Assembly: GCF_900100275.1 (NCBI RefSeq)
Contig: NZ_FNET01000013.1
Coordinates: forward strand, 168,413-232,412
Length of the DNA stretch: 64,000 nucleotides
DNA from: Lentzea albidocapillata subsp. violacea
GTDB taxonomy: Bacteria > Actinomycetota > Actinomycetes > Mycobacteriales > Pseudonocardiaceae
Direction of reading: 5' to 3'
Each line of letters begins with the position of its first letter. Within the stretch, counting starts at the first letter, position 1. Below are positions 7,427 to 16,093 of the stretch, one piece after another. The translations under genes were made by a program, and so were the position numbers. The notes under the pieces are model-generated. The model had not been told where the DNA came from and searched no databases. It saw only the letters and a program-made list of their open reading frames with translations.

Positions 7427-8647
7427 ATGGGCCAGTTCACGCCCACACCGCATGATCCCGACGCGCGTGGCCACTTCGGCCCGTGGGGCGGCCGGTTCGT
7501 CCCGGAGGCCCTGATCGCCGCGGTGGACGAGTTGGCCGCCGAGTACGACAAGGCGCGGCTCGACCCGGAGTTCGTGAACGAGTTCAAGCGCCTCCTGAGG
7601 GACTTCGCGGGCCGTCCGTCGCTGCTGACCGAGGCCCCGAAGTTCGCGGAGCACGCCGGTACGCGGGTGTGGCTCAAGCGTGAGGACCTCAACCACACGG
7701 GTTCCCACAAGATCAACAACGTGCTCGGCCAGGCGTTGCTGACCAAGCGCATGGGCAAGCAGCGCGTGATCGCGGAGACCGGCGCCGGCCAGCACGGCGT
7801 GGCGACGGCGACCGCGTGCGCGCTCCTCGGTCTCGACTGCGTCGTCTACATGGGCGAGGTCGACACCGAGCGCCAGTCGCTCAACGTCGCCCGCATGCGT
7901 CTGCTGGGCGCCGAGGTCATCCCGGTGAAGTCCGGGTCGCGCACCCTGAAGGACGCGATCAACGAGGCGTTGCGCGACTGGGTCGCCAACGTCGACGACA
8001 CGCACTACCTGCTCGGCACCGCCGCGGGCCCGCACCCGTTCCCGCTGCTGGTCCGCGACTTCCACCGGATCATCGGCATCGAGGCGCGCGAGCAGATCCT
8101 CGAGAAGGCCGGGCGCCTGCCCGACGCCGTCGTCGCCTGTGTCGGCGGCGGCTCGAACGCGATCGGCATCTTCCACGGCTTCATCGACGACACGGACGTC
8201 CGCCTGGTCGGCGTCGAGCCCGGCGGCTCCGGCCTGGACAGCGGCAGCCACGGCGCGACGCTGACGGCGGGCACGCCCGGTTCCCTGCACGGCGCGATGT
8301 CGTACGTCATGCAGGACGAGGACGGCCAGATCACCGAGGCGCACTCGATCTCCGCCGGCCTCGACTACCCCGGCGTGGGTCCCGAGCACTCGCACCTGAA
8401 GGACATCGGCCGCGCCGAGTACTTCCCGGTCACCGACGCCGAGGCCATGGAGGCGTTCGCCCTGCTCTCGCGCACCGAGGGCATCATCCCGGCGATCGAG
8501 TCCTCACACGCGCTCGCGGGCGCGCTGAAGCTCGGACCGTCGCTGGGACCGGACGGACTCCTGGTCGTGAACCTCTCCGGCCGCGGTGACAAGGACATGG
8601 ACACGGCCGTGAAGTACTTCGGCCTCGCTGACGGGGGACAGGCCTGA
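7427..8647 (+). CDS. trpB: Tryptophan synthase beta chain
   Basis: A 406-aa fold-type II PLP enzyme that joins indole and serine. The PLP lysine is Lys95 in REDLNHTGSHKINN. Other landmarks are AETGAGQHGVATATA, the phosphate-binding CVGGGSNAIGIF and the C-terminal LSGRGDKDMDT. It is the canonical TrpB1 type that pairs with TrpA (encoded next). The ATG at 7427 follows AGAGGAG. The stop shares bases with the trpA ATG (TGATG at 8645-8649). Confidence 0.98.
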   Translation: MGQFTPTPHDPDARGHFGPWGGRFVPEALIAAVDELAAEYDKARLDPEFVNEFKRLLRDFAGRPSLLTEAPKFAEHAGTRVWLKREDLNHTGSHKINNVLGQALLTKRMGKQRVIAETGAGQHGVATATACALLGLDCVVYMGEVDTERQSLNVARMRLLGAEVIPVKSGSRTLKDAINEALRDWVANVDDTHYLLGTAAGPHPFPLLVRDFHRIIGIEAREQILEKAGRLPDAVVACVGGGSNAIGIFHGFIDDTDVRLVGVEPGGSGLDSGSHGATLTAGTPGSLHGAMSYVMQDEDGQITEAHSISAGLDYPGVGPEHSHLKDIGRAEYFPVTDAEAMEAFALLSRTEGIIPAIESSHALAGALKLGPSLGPDGLLVVNLSGRGDKDMDTAVKYFGLADGGQA

Positions 8648-9435
8648 TGTCGTTGTCTGACGTGTTCGCCACCGCGCGGGCCGAGTCGCGTGCCGCGCTG
8701 ATCGGCTACCTGCCCGCGGGTTTCCCCACGGTCGAGGGTTCCAAGGACCACCTCCGTTCGATGATCGAGTCAGGGTGCGATCTGGTCGAGGTCGGCCTGC
8801 CGTTCTCCGACCCGGTGATGGACGGCCCGACGATCCAGGCCGCCGCCGAGCAGGCGCTGTCCGCGGGCTTCCGCGTGCGGGACCTGTTCGACGTGGTAGC
8901 TGCCGTTGCCGACGCCGGTGGGCGTGCGGTCGTGATGACGTACTGGAACCCGGTGCTGCGTTATGGCGTCGACGCGTTCGCGCGTGACCTCGCCGCCGCC
9001 GGTGGGCTCGGCATCATCACGCCCGACCTCGTGCCGGACGAGGCCGAGGACTGGATGGCGGCTTCGGCCGCGCACGGCCTCGACCGCACCTTCCTGGTGG
9101 CGCCGTCGTCGACCGAGGAGCGCATCGCGATGACCGCGCGTGCCTCGTCCGGTTTCCTCTACGCCACCGCGGTCATGGGCGTCACGGGCGCCCGTGACGT
9201 CGTGTCGTCCGCCGCTCCCGCTCTCGTCGCGCGGGTCCGCGAGCACACCACGCTGCCCGTCGGTGTCGGGCTGGGTGTGCGGTCCGGTGCACAGGCCGCC
9301 GAGATCGCCGGGTTCGCGGACGGCGTCATCGTCGGGTCGGCGTTCGTGACGGCCGCAGGTGAGAGCGACGCCGCGGTGCGCGCGCTGGCCGCTGACCTCG
9401 CCCAGGGTGTGCGATCGGCTGTCGCTCCCGTCTGA
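8647..9435 (+). CDS. trpA: Tryptophan synthase alpha chain
   Basis: A 262-aa barrel that cleaves indole-3-glycerol phosphate and channels indole to TrpB. The catalytic pair is visible as Glu48 (LVEVGLPFSDP) and Asp59 (VMDGPTIQ). The substrate-binding segments YLPAGFPT, VMGVTGAR and VGLGVRSG are present. It overlaps trpB by one base, so the two subunits are made in step. It is the last gene of the operon; a strong hairpin with a T-run follows 20 bp after the stop. Confidence 0.97.
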   Translation: MSLSDVFATARAESRAALIGYLPAGFPTVEGSKDHLRSMIESGCDLVEVGLPFSDPVMDGPTIQAAAEQALSAGFRVRDLFDVVAAVADAGGRAVVMTYWNPVLRYGVDAFARDLAAAGGLGIITPDLVPDEAEDWMAASAAHGLDRTFLVAPSSTEERIAMTARASSGFLYATAVMGVTGARDVVSSAAPALVARVREHTTLPVGVGLGVRSGAQAAEIAGFADGVIVGSAFVTAAGESDAAVRALAADLAQGVRSAVAPV

Positions 9436-9455
9436 ACCTCCTTTGCTCCGTGAAG

Positions 9456-9484
9456 CCGCTCGGCCTGCCGGCCGGGCGGTTTTG
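9456..9484 (+). terminator. Rho-independent terminator of the trp operon
   Basis: The arms CCGCTCGGC (9456-9464) and GCCGGGCGG (9471-9479) pair over 9 bp with one G.T wobble around a 6-nt loop. TTTT follows at once (9480-9483), with more T a few bases later. It lies directly downstream of trpA. Confidence 0.85.
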
Positions 9485-9499
9485 CTTTGCGCTGCTTGA

Positions 9500-9525
9500 G
9501 AAGCCGCCTCTGCAGCGGCGGCTTC
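9500..9525. terminator. Second hairpin after trpA
   Basis: Perfect 9-bp arms GAAGCCGCC / GGCGGCTTC enclose 8 nt, followed by ACCTTTTGG. It probably backs up the trpA terminator. The remaining DNA to 9830 has lower GC and holds no gene I can support. Confidence 0.55.
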
Positions 9526-9830
9526 ACCTTTTGGTTGTCGGGTGGCGCGGAACTGCTTGAATTGGTTGAACGCTGTGCTCGCCATCGAGTGGTTGTCGGG
9601 ATGGCGGGTATGAAGTTGTCGGGAGCCTTGCCTCCTTTCGGAGCCTTTGACGTTCCTCCAAGAGCATGACATGGATTCGAACACCTGATCGAGTGAATCC
9701 TGGGTCGATTGGGGTCAAAACCCCGTTGGCTGTCGGTCTGAGCTGCGATCGTTGGGTTCATGCACAAGCCAGCCATCCGCTCGACGTGCCACACTGGTGG
9801 TACGCAGGCGGTCAACGGAGGTGATGCCCA
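9526..9830. other. Non-coding stretch between trpA and the Uma2 gene
   Basis: About 300 bp with lower GC than the neighbours and no open frame with actinomycete codon bias on either strand. It should include the promoter of the Uma2 gene, but no clear -35/-10 pair stands out. The only clear signal is the ribosome binding site GGAGGTGATG just before 9831. Confidence 0.5.
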
Positions 9831-10397
9831 GTGGCGGCGCCAGCCGAAGTTCAGCCCGATTTCCTGCTGCCCAACCATGAAGGGCCTTGGACGCTCAAAG
9901 ACGTCCTCGCATTGCCGGAAGATCACAGTCAACGCATCGAACTCGTCGACGGGATGCTTCTCGTGAGCCCGTTGGGGAGTTACCGGCACCAGCGGCTAGT
10001 GGGCAAAGTGTTCGTTGCGCTGGATCGTGCATGTCCGGCGCAGTTCGAGGCGACTGTCGAGCTCAACGTCTCGCTGTCGACCGGCCGCTTGCTGATCCCG
10101 GACTTCACAGTGGTGAAGCCATGTGATGCAGACATCACGTTCCCGGTGTCGAACCTTGTGCTGGCAGGCGAGGTGCTCTCCAAGAGCACGCGAATGAACG
10201 ACCTGGTGCTCAAGCGTCATGTGTATGCGGAAGCCGCAGTTCCCTACTACTTGATCATCGACCCGTCGAAGAAGGTTGTCGAGGCGACGCTGCTCGAACT
10301 CAACGAAGAAGGTGAGTACGTCGAGATCGCGCGCAGTAAGGCCGGGGTGCTGACGTTCGACCGGCCGTTCCCGGTCACGATCGAGCTGCCCTCCTAG
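9831..10397 (+). CDS. Uma2-family (DUF820) PD-(D/E)XK-type putative endonuclease
   Basis: A 188-aa protein of the Uma2 family, a restriction-endonuclease-like fold common in cyanobacteria and actinomycetes. Visible landmarks are the N-terminal LPEDHSQRIELVDGMLLVSP, the acidic active-site strand LIPDFTVV, the following AGEVLSKSTRMNDLVLKR (usually EVLSPSTRRxDxxxK), and YYLIIDP near the end. Family members are proposed nucleases, often linked to mobile DNA; no substrate is known. The GTG start has an excellent ribosome binding site (GGAGGTGATG). The gene sits alone in an interruption between trpA and lgt, and its end overlaps the convergent monooxygenase gene by 4 bp. Confidence 0.88.
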   Translation: MAAPAEVQPDFLLPNHEGPWTLKDVLALPEDHSQRIELVDGMLLVSPLGSYRHQRLVGKVFVALDRACPAQFEATVELNVSLSTGRLLIPDFTVVKPCDADITFPVSNLVLAGEVLSKSTRMNDLVLKRHVYAEAAVPYYLIIDPSKKVVEATLLELNEEGEYVEIARSKAGVLTFDRPFPVTIELPS

Positions 10398-11542
10398 CCG
10401 TAGAGCCACTCCAGCCGTTCGTGCAGGTCGGCGACGGTCCACGAGGCGAACATCGCGTCACGGGCCGCAGCCGCACCGCCGGCTGGGTGATAGACCTCCC
10501 GCCCCATCGACCTCGAGGCGTGGTGGACGCGCGCGGTCCGCTCCGAGCGGAGCGTCACGTACCGAGCAAAAGAGCCGGCCACGTCCTGAGGATCGAACAC
10601 GGAGGAGAGGCAGACGGCGTCCTCCAACGCCTGACAGGCGCCCTGCGCGGCGTACTGCAGCACGGGATGGGCGGCATCTCCGAGCAGCACGACGCGTGAG
10701 TCCTGCCAGTTCGTGATCGGCCTGCGGTCGCACAGCACCCACGTGCGCCACTCGTCGGCGAGTCCCATGATCCGAGTCGCGTCGTCGCACACCGGCGTGA
10801 AGTGCTGCATCACCTCGGCGTGCTCGACGGGCTTGCCGTTCATGGGCTCCGTTGCCGCGTTGTCCGCGGTGGCCACGAGGTTCACGTACCGTCCGCCGGC
10901 GATCACGTACCAAACGACGTGGTAGCGCGGTCCCGCCCACAGCGTGACGACGTTCTCCTTCAACGACTGCGGCACGTTCCGCGAGGGAATGACCGCGCGG
11001 AACGTCGTGTGCCCGGACACCTGCGGATCCCCGTCGCCCACGAGTTGCCGCCGCACCGCCGACCGCAGCCCGTCCGCGCCGATCAGTGCCTCCCCGTGCA
11101 CGAGGTCGCCCGACCGCAGCACCGCAGTGACCCCGTCAGCGTCCTGCGCGTAGGCCTCGACGCCACTGCTCACCCGGAGGTTGATCCGCTTGTCGTGCCG
11201 GCAGGCGTCGAGCAACGGGCCGAGCACGTCGTTGCGGTGCACCACCGCATAGGTGCCGAACCGCTCCCGAAAGCCCGCGTCGATCGGCAACCCGGCGATC
11301 TGTCGCCCGGACACCCCGCACCGCAATCGCAACTCGTCCACGTGCACGGCCCGAGCCCGCACCGCGGCGCCCACGCCCAGCGCGTCGAGCATGCGGAACC
11401 CGTTGGGCCCGACCTGGATGCCGGCGCCGATCTCCTCGAACGCCGCCGCGGCCTCGAGCACCGTCACCCGCACCCCGGCCCGCGCGAGCCCGAGCGCCGT
11501 CGCCAGCCCGCCGATACCGCCGCCGACCACCAGGACCGTCAT
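10394..11542 (-). CDS. FAD-dependent aromatic-ring-type monooxygenase
   Basis: A 382-aa group A flavoprotein monooxygenase (salicylate/3-hydroxybenzoate hydroxylase-like). The N-terminal Rossmann motif VLVVGGGIGGLATALGLARAG binds FAD, ALIGADGLRSAVRR is the DG motif, and VVLLGDAAHPVLQYAAQG is the GD motif that binds the FAD ribityl chain. Such enzymes hydroxylate phenolic or other small substrates with NAD(P)H and O2. The substrate is not predictable, since no catabolic or biosynthetic partners are adjacent. A GAAAGG ribosome binding site precedes the ATG. It converges on the Uma2 gene. Confidence 0.9.
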   Translation of the reverse strand: MTVLVVGGGIGGLATALGLARAGVRVTVLEAAAAFEEIGAGIQVGPNGFRMLDALGVGAAVRARAVHVDELRLRCGVSGRQIAGLPIDAGFRERFGTYAVVHRNDVLGPLLDACRHDKRINLRVSSGVEAYAQDADGVTAVLRSGDLVHGEALIGADGLRSAVRRQLVGDGDPQVSGHTTFRAVIPSRNVPQSLKENVVTLWAGPRYHVVWYVIAGGRYVNLVATADNAATEPMNGKPVEHAEVMQHFTPVCDDATRIMGLADEWRTWVLCDRRPITNWQDSRVVLLGDAAHPVLQYAAQGACQALEDAVCLSSVFDPQDVAGSFARYVTLRSERTARVHHASRSMGREVYHPAGGAAAARDAMFASWTVADLHERLEWLYG

Positions 11543-12012
11543 GTCCGACCTTTCGGGAGTCCGCCCAGACCGCGTCCGAGTATCGCGGTTCAGCGATCAC
11601 GAGCACCCGAGGATCGGGGCCAGCGGCGGGCAGGCCGCGAGCGGCAGTGATCACAGTGGCCTGCGGAGTAGACGCGGCGCTCGAACTCCGCGGTGGGCGA
11701 AGCAGAAAGCCCCGGATCGGGGAAGCGTCCCCAGCCTGGTCTCCGCGATCACTACCCGGGATCGCGAGTTCGGCCCCGCTGGACAGGCGGTCGAAGGTGG
11801 ATGAACGGGCACCGTTCCGCCGTCCGACGAGCGGATCTCAGGTGCACAGCCCGGCGTCCCGGAAGGCGAGCCCAACGCGCCTATGCGCAGCTACCACACA
11901 CACGCGCCAGGCCGGGTACCCCCAATTTCTATTCTAGTGATCGGCACCGACAGGGTTCGGGCTCGATAACGATCGTGCGCCCCCACGGGACGCTCACAGG
12001 CCGACCGGTACG
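11543..12012. other. Non-coding region upstream of lgt
   Basis: About 470 bp without a supportable gene; the open frames present have unnatural composition. It contains several short inverted repeats (for example CGCGATC at 11744-11750 with GATCGCG at 11760-11766) and the related segments GAGGATCGGGGCC near 11611 and CCGGATCGGGGAA near 11712. A relatively AT-rich patch around 11930-11945 (TTTCTATTCTAGTG) may include the lgt -10 region. Confidence 0.45.
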
Positions 12013-13026
12013 GTGGGCGCCGTGTTGGACGCCCTTCTGGCCACGATCCCGAGTCCCGACCGCGGTGTTTGGTACCTCGGTCCGCTCCCCATCAGGGCCT
12101 ATGCGCTGTGCATCATCGCCGGCATCGTCACCGCCATCTGGTGGGGTGAGCGCCGCTGGGTCGCCCGCGGCGGCATCAAGGGCGAGGTCACGGACATCGC
12201 CGTGTGGGCGGTGCCGTTCGGCCTCGTCGGCGGGCGGCTGTACCACGTCATCACCGACTACCAGAAGTACTTCGGGCCGGGCAAGAACCCGCTCGAGGCG
12301 CTGGAGATCTGGAACGGTGGCCTCGGTATCTGGGGTGCCATCGCGCTCGGTGCCGTCGGTGCCTGGATCGCGTGCCGCCGCAGGGGCATTCCGCTGCCGG
12401 CGATGGCGGACGCGCTCGCGCCCGGCATCCTCGTCGCGCAGGCCATCGGGCGGCTCGGCAACTACTTCAACCAGGAGCTCTACGGCGGCGACACGACGTT
12501 GCCGTGGGGGCTTGAGATCTATCGCCGCGTCACGCCCGATGGGCGCGAGGACGCGCTGGCGGGCGTCGCCATCGACCACACGCCGATCCAGGTCGTGCAC
12601 CCGACGTTCCTCTACGAAATGTTGTGGAGCCTCGGTGTCGCGCTGCTGATCGTGTGGGCCGACCGGAAGTTCCGGCTGGGCCACGGCCGGGTCTTCGCGC
12701 TCTACGTCGCGGGCTACACGGCCGGCCGGTTCTGGATCGAGCTCATGCGCACCGACGAGGCGACGCTGATCTTCGGCACGCGCGTGAACGTGTTCGTGTC
12801 GGCGATCGTGTTCATCGGCGCGGTCGCGTACTTCATCATCGCCAAGTCCCGCGGTGAGCGTGAGGACGTCGCTGCGCTGCGCGGCACCGGCGGAGATCCC
12901 GTGGCAGAGACGGCGGAAGCGGCCGAAGCGGAAGCCGTTGAGGACACGGGCGTCGCCGGGGACAGCGAGGACGACGCCGCCGAGAAGGACAAGAAGAACT
13001 CCCCGGAATCCGTCAAACCGGAGTGA
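12013..13026 (+). CDS. lgt: Prolipoprotein diacylglyceryl transferase
   Basis: A 337-aa multi-pass membrane enzyme that transfers diacylglycerol from phosphatidylglycerol to the lipobox cysteine of prolipoproteins. Signature segments are IRAYALCIIAGIV, VGGRLYHVITDY, WNGGLGIWGA, the Lgt motif IGRLGNYFNQELYG, HPTFLYEMLW and GRFWIELMRTDEA. About 60 extra C-terminal residues are rich in Glu/Ala/Asp and then Lys (AETAEAAEAEAVED), a cytoplasmic tail common in actinobacterial Lgt. GTG 12013 and GTG 12022 are both possible starts. In related genomes lgt directly follows trpA; here 2.6 kb intervenes. The window's own lipoproteins (15083 and 55458 genes) are likely substrates. Confidence 0.95.
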   Translation: MGAVLDALLATIPSPDRGVWYLGPLPIRAYALCIIAGIVTAIWWGERRWVARGGIKGEVTDIAVWAVPFGLVGGRLYHVITDYQKYFGPGKNPLEALEIWNGGLGIWGAIALGAVGAWIACRRRGIPLPAMADALAPGILVAQAIGRLGNYFNQELYGGDTTLPWGLEIYRRVTPDGREDALAGVAIDHTPIQVVHPTFLYEMLWSLGVALLIVWADRKFRLGHGRVFALYVAGYTAGRFWIELMRTDEATLIFGTRVNVFVSAIVFIGAVAYFIIAKSRGEREDVAALRGTGGDPVAETAEAAEAEAVEDTGVAGDSEDDAAEKDKKNSPESVKPE

Positions 13027-13029
13027 TCT

Positions 13030-13692
13030 GTGCGCGTGCTCGTCGTCGAGGATGACGACCGGGTGGCCCGAGGCCTGCTGACCGCGCTGCGGCACGCGGG
13101 CTACGAGGTGCATCGGGTGGCCACGGCCGCCGACGCGCTGCGTGCCGCGCCCGCCGACGTGGTGCTGCTCGACCTCGGCCTGCCCGACGGCGACGGCCTG
13201 GACGTGCTGCGCGAGTTGCGGCACCGGCCGGGCACCGCCGTCATCACGGTGACCGCGCGCGGCGAGGAACGTGAACGCGTGCTCGGCCTGCGGGCCGGGG
13301 CCGACGACTACGTGGTGAAGCCGTTCGGCACGTCCGAGCTCCTCGCCCGGATCGAGGCCGTCCTCAGGAGGACGCGTACGCACCGCGCGGAGCCGGAGGC
13401 CGAGGGGCCGATCCAGATCGGTCCACTGCGGATCATCGCCTCGACGCGGATCGCCACAGTGGACGGTGAGCCGCTCTCGCTGACGCGCAAGGAATTCGAC
13501 CTCCTCGCGCTCCTCGCGACCCGCAAGGGCGAGGTGGTGAGCCGCGACTTCATCGTGGACCAGGTGTGGCAGGCGCACTGGGAGGCGCCGTCGCGGACGC
13601 TGGACACGCACATCGCGGCGTTGCGCGGCAAGCTCGGCGGCCACGTCAAGATCGAGACGGTCAGGGGAGTGGGCTACCGGCTCGCCGCGTGA
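13030..13692 (+). CDS. OmpR-family response regulator (TctD-like)
   Basis: A 220-aa two-component regulator. The receiver domain (residues 1-115) has the acidic pocket VVEDDD, phosphoacceptor Asp48 (VVLLDLGLPDGDGL), conserved T and K97 (DDYVVKPFG). The C-terminal winged helix (about 125-220) contains LTRKEFDLLALLA, RTLDTHIAALRGKL and the closing RGVGYRLA typical of PhoB/OmpR proteins. GTG start 3 bp after the lgt stop. The sensor kinase gene begins 3 bp after this one, so the pair is one unit. Confidence 0.95.
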   Translation: MRVLVVEDDDRVARGLLTALRHAGYEVHRVATAADALRAAPADVVLLDLGLPDGDGLDVLRELRHRPGTAVITVTARGEERERVLGLRAGADDYVVKPFGTSELLARIEAVLRRTRTHRAEPEAEGPIQIGPLRIIASTRIATVDGEPLSLTRKEFDLLALLATRKGEVVSRDFIVDQVWQAHWEAPSRTLDTHIAALRGKLGGHVKIETVRGVGYRLAA

Positions 13693-13695
13693 CGA

Positions 13696-15114
13696 GTGTC
13701 CGAGAGACATCCACAGGCTGTTGCGGAACAATCACCACCGATGCTCCGCCGACTGCTCGTCATCACCGTTCCGCTGCTCGTCGCCCTGGTCGCGGCGCTC
13801 GGCATCCCCTTGGCGTCCGCGGTCGTGCAGCGTGAGACCCAGACGACCTACCTCGACCGCCTCAGCGACGCGAGCAGGTTCGCGGCGCTCGGCGAGAGCG
13901 CGTTGCAGTCGGACCGGCTGGAGGCGCTGAGCCAGGAGATCCAGCGCTACGACAACCTCTACGACATCCCGGTCGCGCTGGTCAGCGCCGACAAGCGGAT
14001 CCTGCTGGCGTCACGGCAGGGGTTCGACCCCAGCAGCGACCGCGAGGTCACGAAGTCGCTGAACACGGCACTGAACGGCGGTGTGCGGCCCGAGCCGGAG
14101 TACACGGGCTGGCCGTGGCGCACCGGGCCGATGGTCGTCGTCGAGCCGGTCGGGCGGGACAGCGAGGTGGTGGCCGCGGTCGTCACCATCTCGCAGACGC
14201 GGGGCCTGCGGACCGAGGTGTTGCGGCAGTGGGGGTTGATGGCGCTGGCCGGGCTCGCGCCGATGCTGGCCGTGGTCGCCGCCGCCTGGCCCATGTCGCG
14301 GTGGGTGCTCAGGCCGGTCGGCAGGCTCGACGAGGCCACCGCCGCCGTGGCCGCGGGCAACCTGGACGTGCGGGCGGACGAGGTCGGCGGGCCGCAGGAG
14401 CTCCGCAGGCTCGCGCGCAGCTTCAACACCATGGTCGACGTCGTCGGCAAGGCTCTGAACAGGCAGAAGGCGTTCGTGGCCGACGCGTCGCACCAGCTGC
14501 GGAACCCGCTGGCGAGTCTCCGGCTCGCCGTGGACAACCTCGAACCGCACGTGGACGGCGACCTCGCGCGGGAAGCGCACCAGATCGCGGTCGAGGAGGC
14601 CGAGGAGATGGGGCGCGTGCTCGACACGCTGCTCGCCGCGACCCGGCTCGACAGCGCGCGGCAGACCGAGCCCGTCGAGATCGACCAGCTGCTCACGACG
14701 CACCGGGCGGCCTGGCAGGCGCTCGCGAGCCGGTCCGGTGTCACGCTGAAGATCGACGTGCCGGCGGGCCTCACCATGCAGGAACCGCCCGGCGGCCTCG
14801 GCAGCGTGCTCGACGAGCTCGTCAGCAACGCCATCCGGCTCGCCAACGCCACCGAGATCACGATCACCGGCAAGCACGGTGAGCTGCACGTCGTCGACAA
14901 CGGCGACGGCCTGAGCGCCGAGGAACGCGAGCTCGCGCTGCAACGGTTCTGGCGCGCGACCAAGCACCAGAACATCGCGGGCACCGGGATGGGGCTCGCG
15001 ATCTGCGCCGAGCTGATCGAATCGGCAGGCGGCACGCTCACCCTGCACGACGCGGACCCGGGACTGGACGTGAAGGTCGCCCTCAGCGCTTCACGGAACG
15101 GAACCAGCGCATAG
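13696..15114 (+). CDS. Membrane sensor histidine kinase (TctE-like)
   Basis: A 472-aa kinase paired with the preceding regulator. Membrane helix 1 lies at about residues 18-42 (LLVITVPLLVALVAALGIP), an extracellular sensor region follows to about 180, helix 2 at about 182-200 (LMALAGLAPMLAVVAAAW), a HAMP linker, the dimerisation box with His266 (FVADASHQLRNPLASL), and an HATPase domain with LVSNAIRLAN, DNGDGLS and GTGMGLAIC. The N box reads ELVSNAIR. The stimulus is unknown; TctE-type sensors often respond to carboxylates and a TAXI receptor and a dicarboxylate symporter lie next door. The last 32 bp overlap the convergent receptor gene. Confidence 0.94.
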   Translation: MSERHPQAVAEQSPPMLRRLLVITVPLLVALVAALGIPLASAVVQRETQTTYLDRLSDASRFAALGESALQSDRLEALSQEIQRYDNLYDIPVALVSADKRILLASRQGFDPSSDREVTKSLNTALNGGVRPEPEYTGWPWRTGPMVVVEPVGRDSEVVAAVVTISQTRGLRTEVLRQWGLMALAGLAPMLAVVAAAWPMSRWVLRPVGRLDEATAAVAAGNLDVRADEVGGPQELRRLARSFNTMVDVVGKALNRQKAFVADASHQLRNPLASLRLAVDNLEPHVDGDLAREAHQIAVEEAEEMGRVLDTLLAATRLDSARQTEPVEIDQLLTTHRAAWQALASRSGVTLKIDVPAGLTMQEPPGGLGSVLDELVSNAIRLANATEITITGKHGELHVVDNGDGLSAEERELALQRFWRATKHQNIAGTGMGLAICAELIESAGGTLTLHDADPGLDVKVALSASRNGTSA

Positions 15115-15982
15115 CGCCGTCGTGCAGCGGCACGAGGCCGGTCGCGATGCCGGTGCGGACGTTGATCCGCGACGCCTCCGGGTGGCCCTCCACGATCCGC
15201 GCGGTCTCGGTGAACACCGTGCGCGTCACGACCTCCACGACGTCCGCGCTCAGCGACTCGCGCGCCAGCAACAGGTTCGGCACCGCGAACGTCTGGTTCG
15301 CCGGCACGTCCTCGTAGGTGGTGCTGGGGATCGTCGCCGGGATGTAGGGGCCCTTGTACTTCTCGGCGAGCCTGACCGCCTCCAGCGGGATGTCGACCAG
15401 CCGCACGTTGCCCTGCAGATCGGTGATCGCGGGCGTCGGGATGCCGGTCAGCGCCAGCATCGCGTCCAGTGACCCGTTCGCGACGCGCCGGGACGCCTCG
15501 GCGTGCGCCATGCGTTCGTCCATTGCGGACAGGCCGAAGAACTCCAGCATCCGCTCGGCGGTGAACTCCGTGCCGGAACCGATGGGGCCCAACGAGATCC
15601 GCTTGCCGGCCAGATCGCCGAAGGTGTGGATCGGCGACGCCGCCGGGACCGCGATCTGCATGAAGCTGTCGTAGAGCCGGCCGACCGCGCGGACGCTCTG
15701 CGGGACGTCGATCGGGTCCAAAGAGGACAGCGCGAGCTGGGCTTCACCCGATCGCAACAACTGGAGGTTCTCCACCGACGCGGCGGTCGGGATCGCGGTG
15801 ACCCTCGTACCGGGCAACTGCTCCGCCAGCGCGGCCGCCAGAGCCCCTCCGACCTCGCGGAACACCGCGCCGTCAGGACCGGTCGCGAGCACCAGTTCAG
15901 CGGGTGCCTCGACCCTGCGCGGGGTGCACCCGGCGAGAGCCAGTCCGGCCCCTAGCAGAAGCGTGCGACGGCTGAGCGACAC
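15083..15982 (-). CDS. TAXI-type TRAP solute-binding lipoprotein (no permease nearby)
   Basis: A 299-aa periplasmic-type binding protein anchored as a lipoprotein. The signal SLSRRTLLLGAGLALAGC gives lipobox Cys19, with a twin-arginine-like RR. The TAXI family is recognisable from LVLATGPDGAVFREVGGALAAAL, NLQLLRSGEAQLAL, GKRISLGPIGSGTE and TFAVPNLLLA. TAXI receptors normally feed a fused TRAP permease (4+12 TM), but no TRAP permease gene occurs within this window. It is convergent with, and overlaps, the sensor kinase gene by 32 bp. It may instead be a sensory co-receptor for that kinase; this is inference. Confidence 0.9.
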   Translation of the reverse strand: MSLSRRTLLLGAGLALAGCTPRRVEAPAELVLATGPDGAVFREVGGALAAALAEQLPGTRVTAIPTAASVENLQLLRSGEAQLALSSLDPIDVPQSVRAVGRLYDSFMQIAVPAASPIHTFGDLAGKRISLGPIGSGTEFTAERMLEFFGLSAMDERMAHAEASRRVANGSLDAMLALTGIPTPAITDLQGNVRLVDIPLEAVRLAEKYKGPYIPATIPSTTYEDVPANQTFAVPNLLLARESLSADVVEVVTRTVFTETARIVEGHPEASRINVRTGIATGLVPLHDGAMRWFRSVKR

Positions 15983-16093
15983 CGACGAAGCCTAGCTGTT
16001 ACGTCAGGGCTGTCTGAAGTTTCCTCTGGTCGGCTTGTCGGGCCTGGTGGCGCGGCTCACTCTCTCTCCCAACACGTAGTTCAAGGAGGAACA

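Noticed and set aside
11647..11937. Short open frames upstream of lgt
   Set aside because: Unnatural composition and no ribosome binding site; treated as non-coding.
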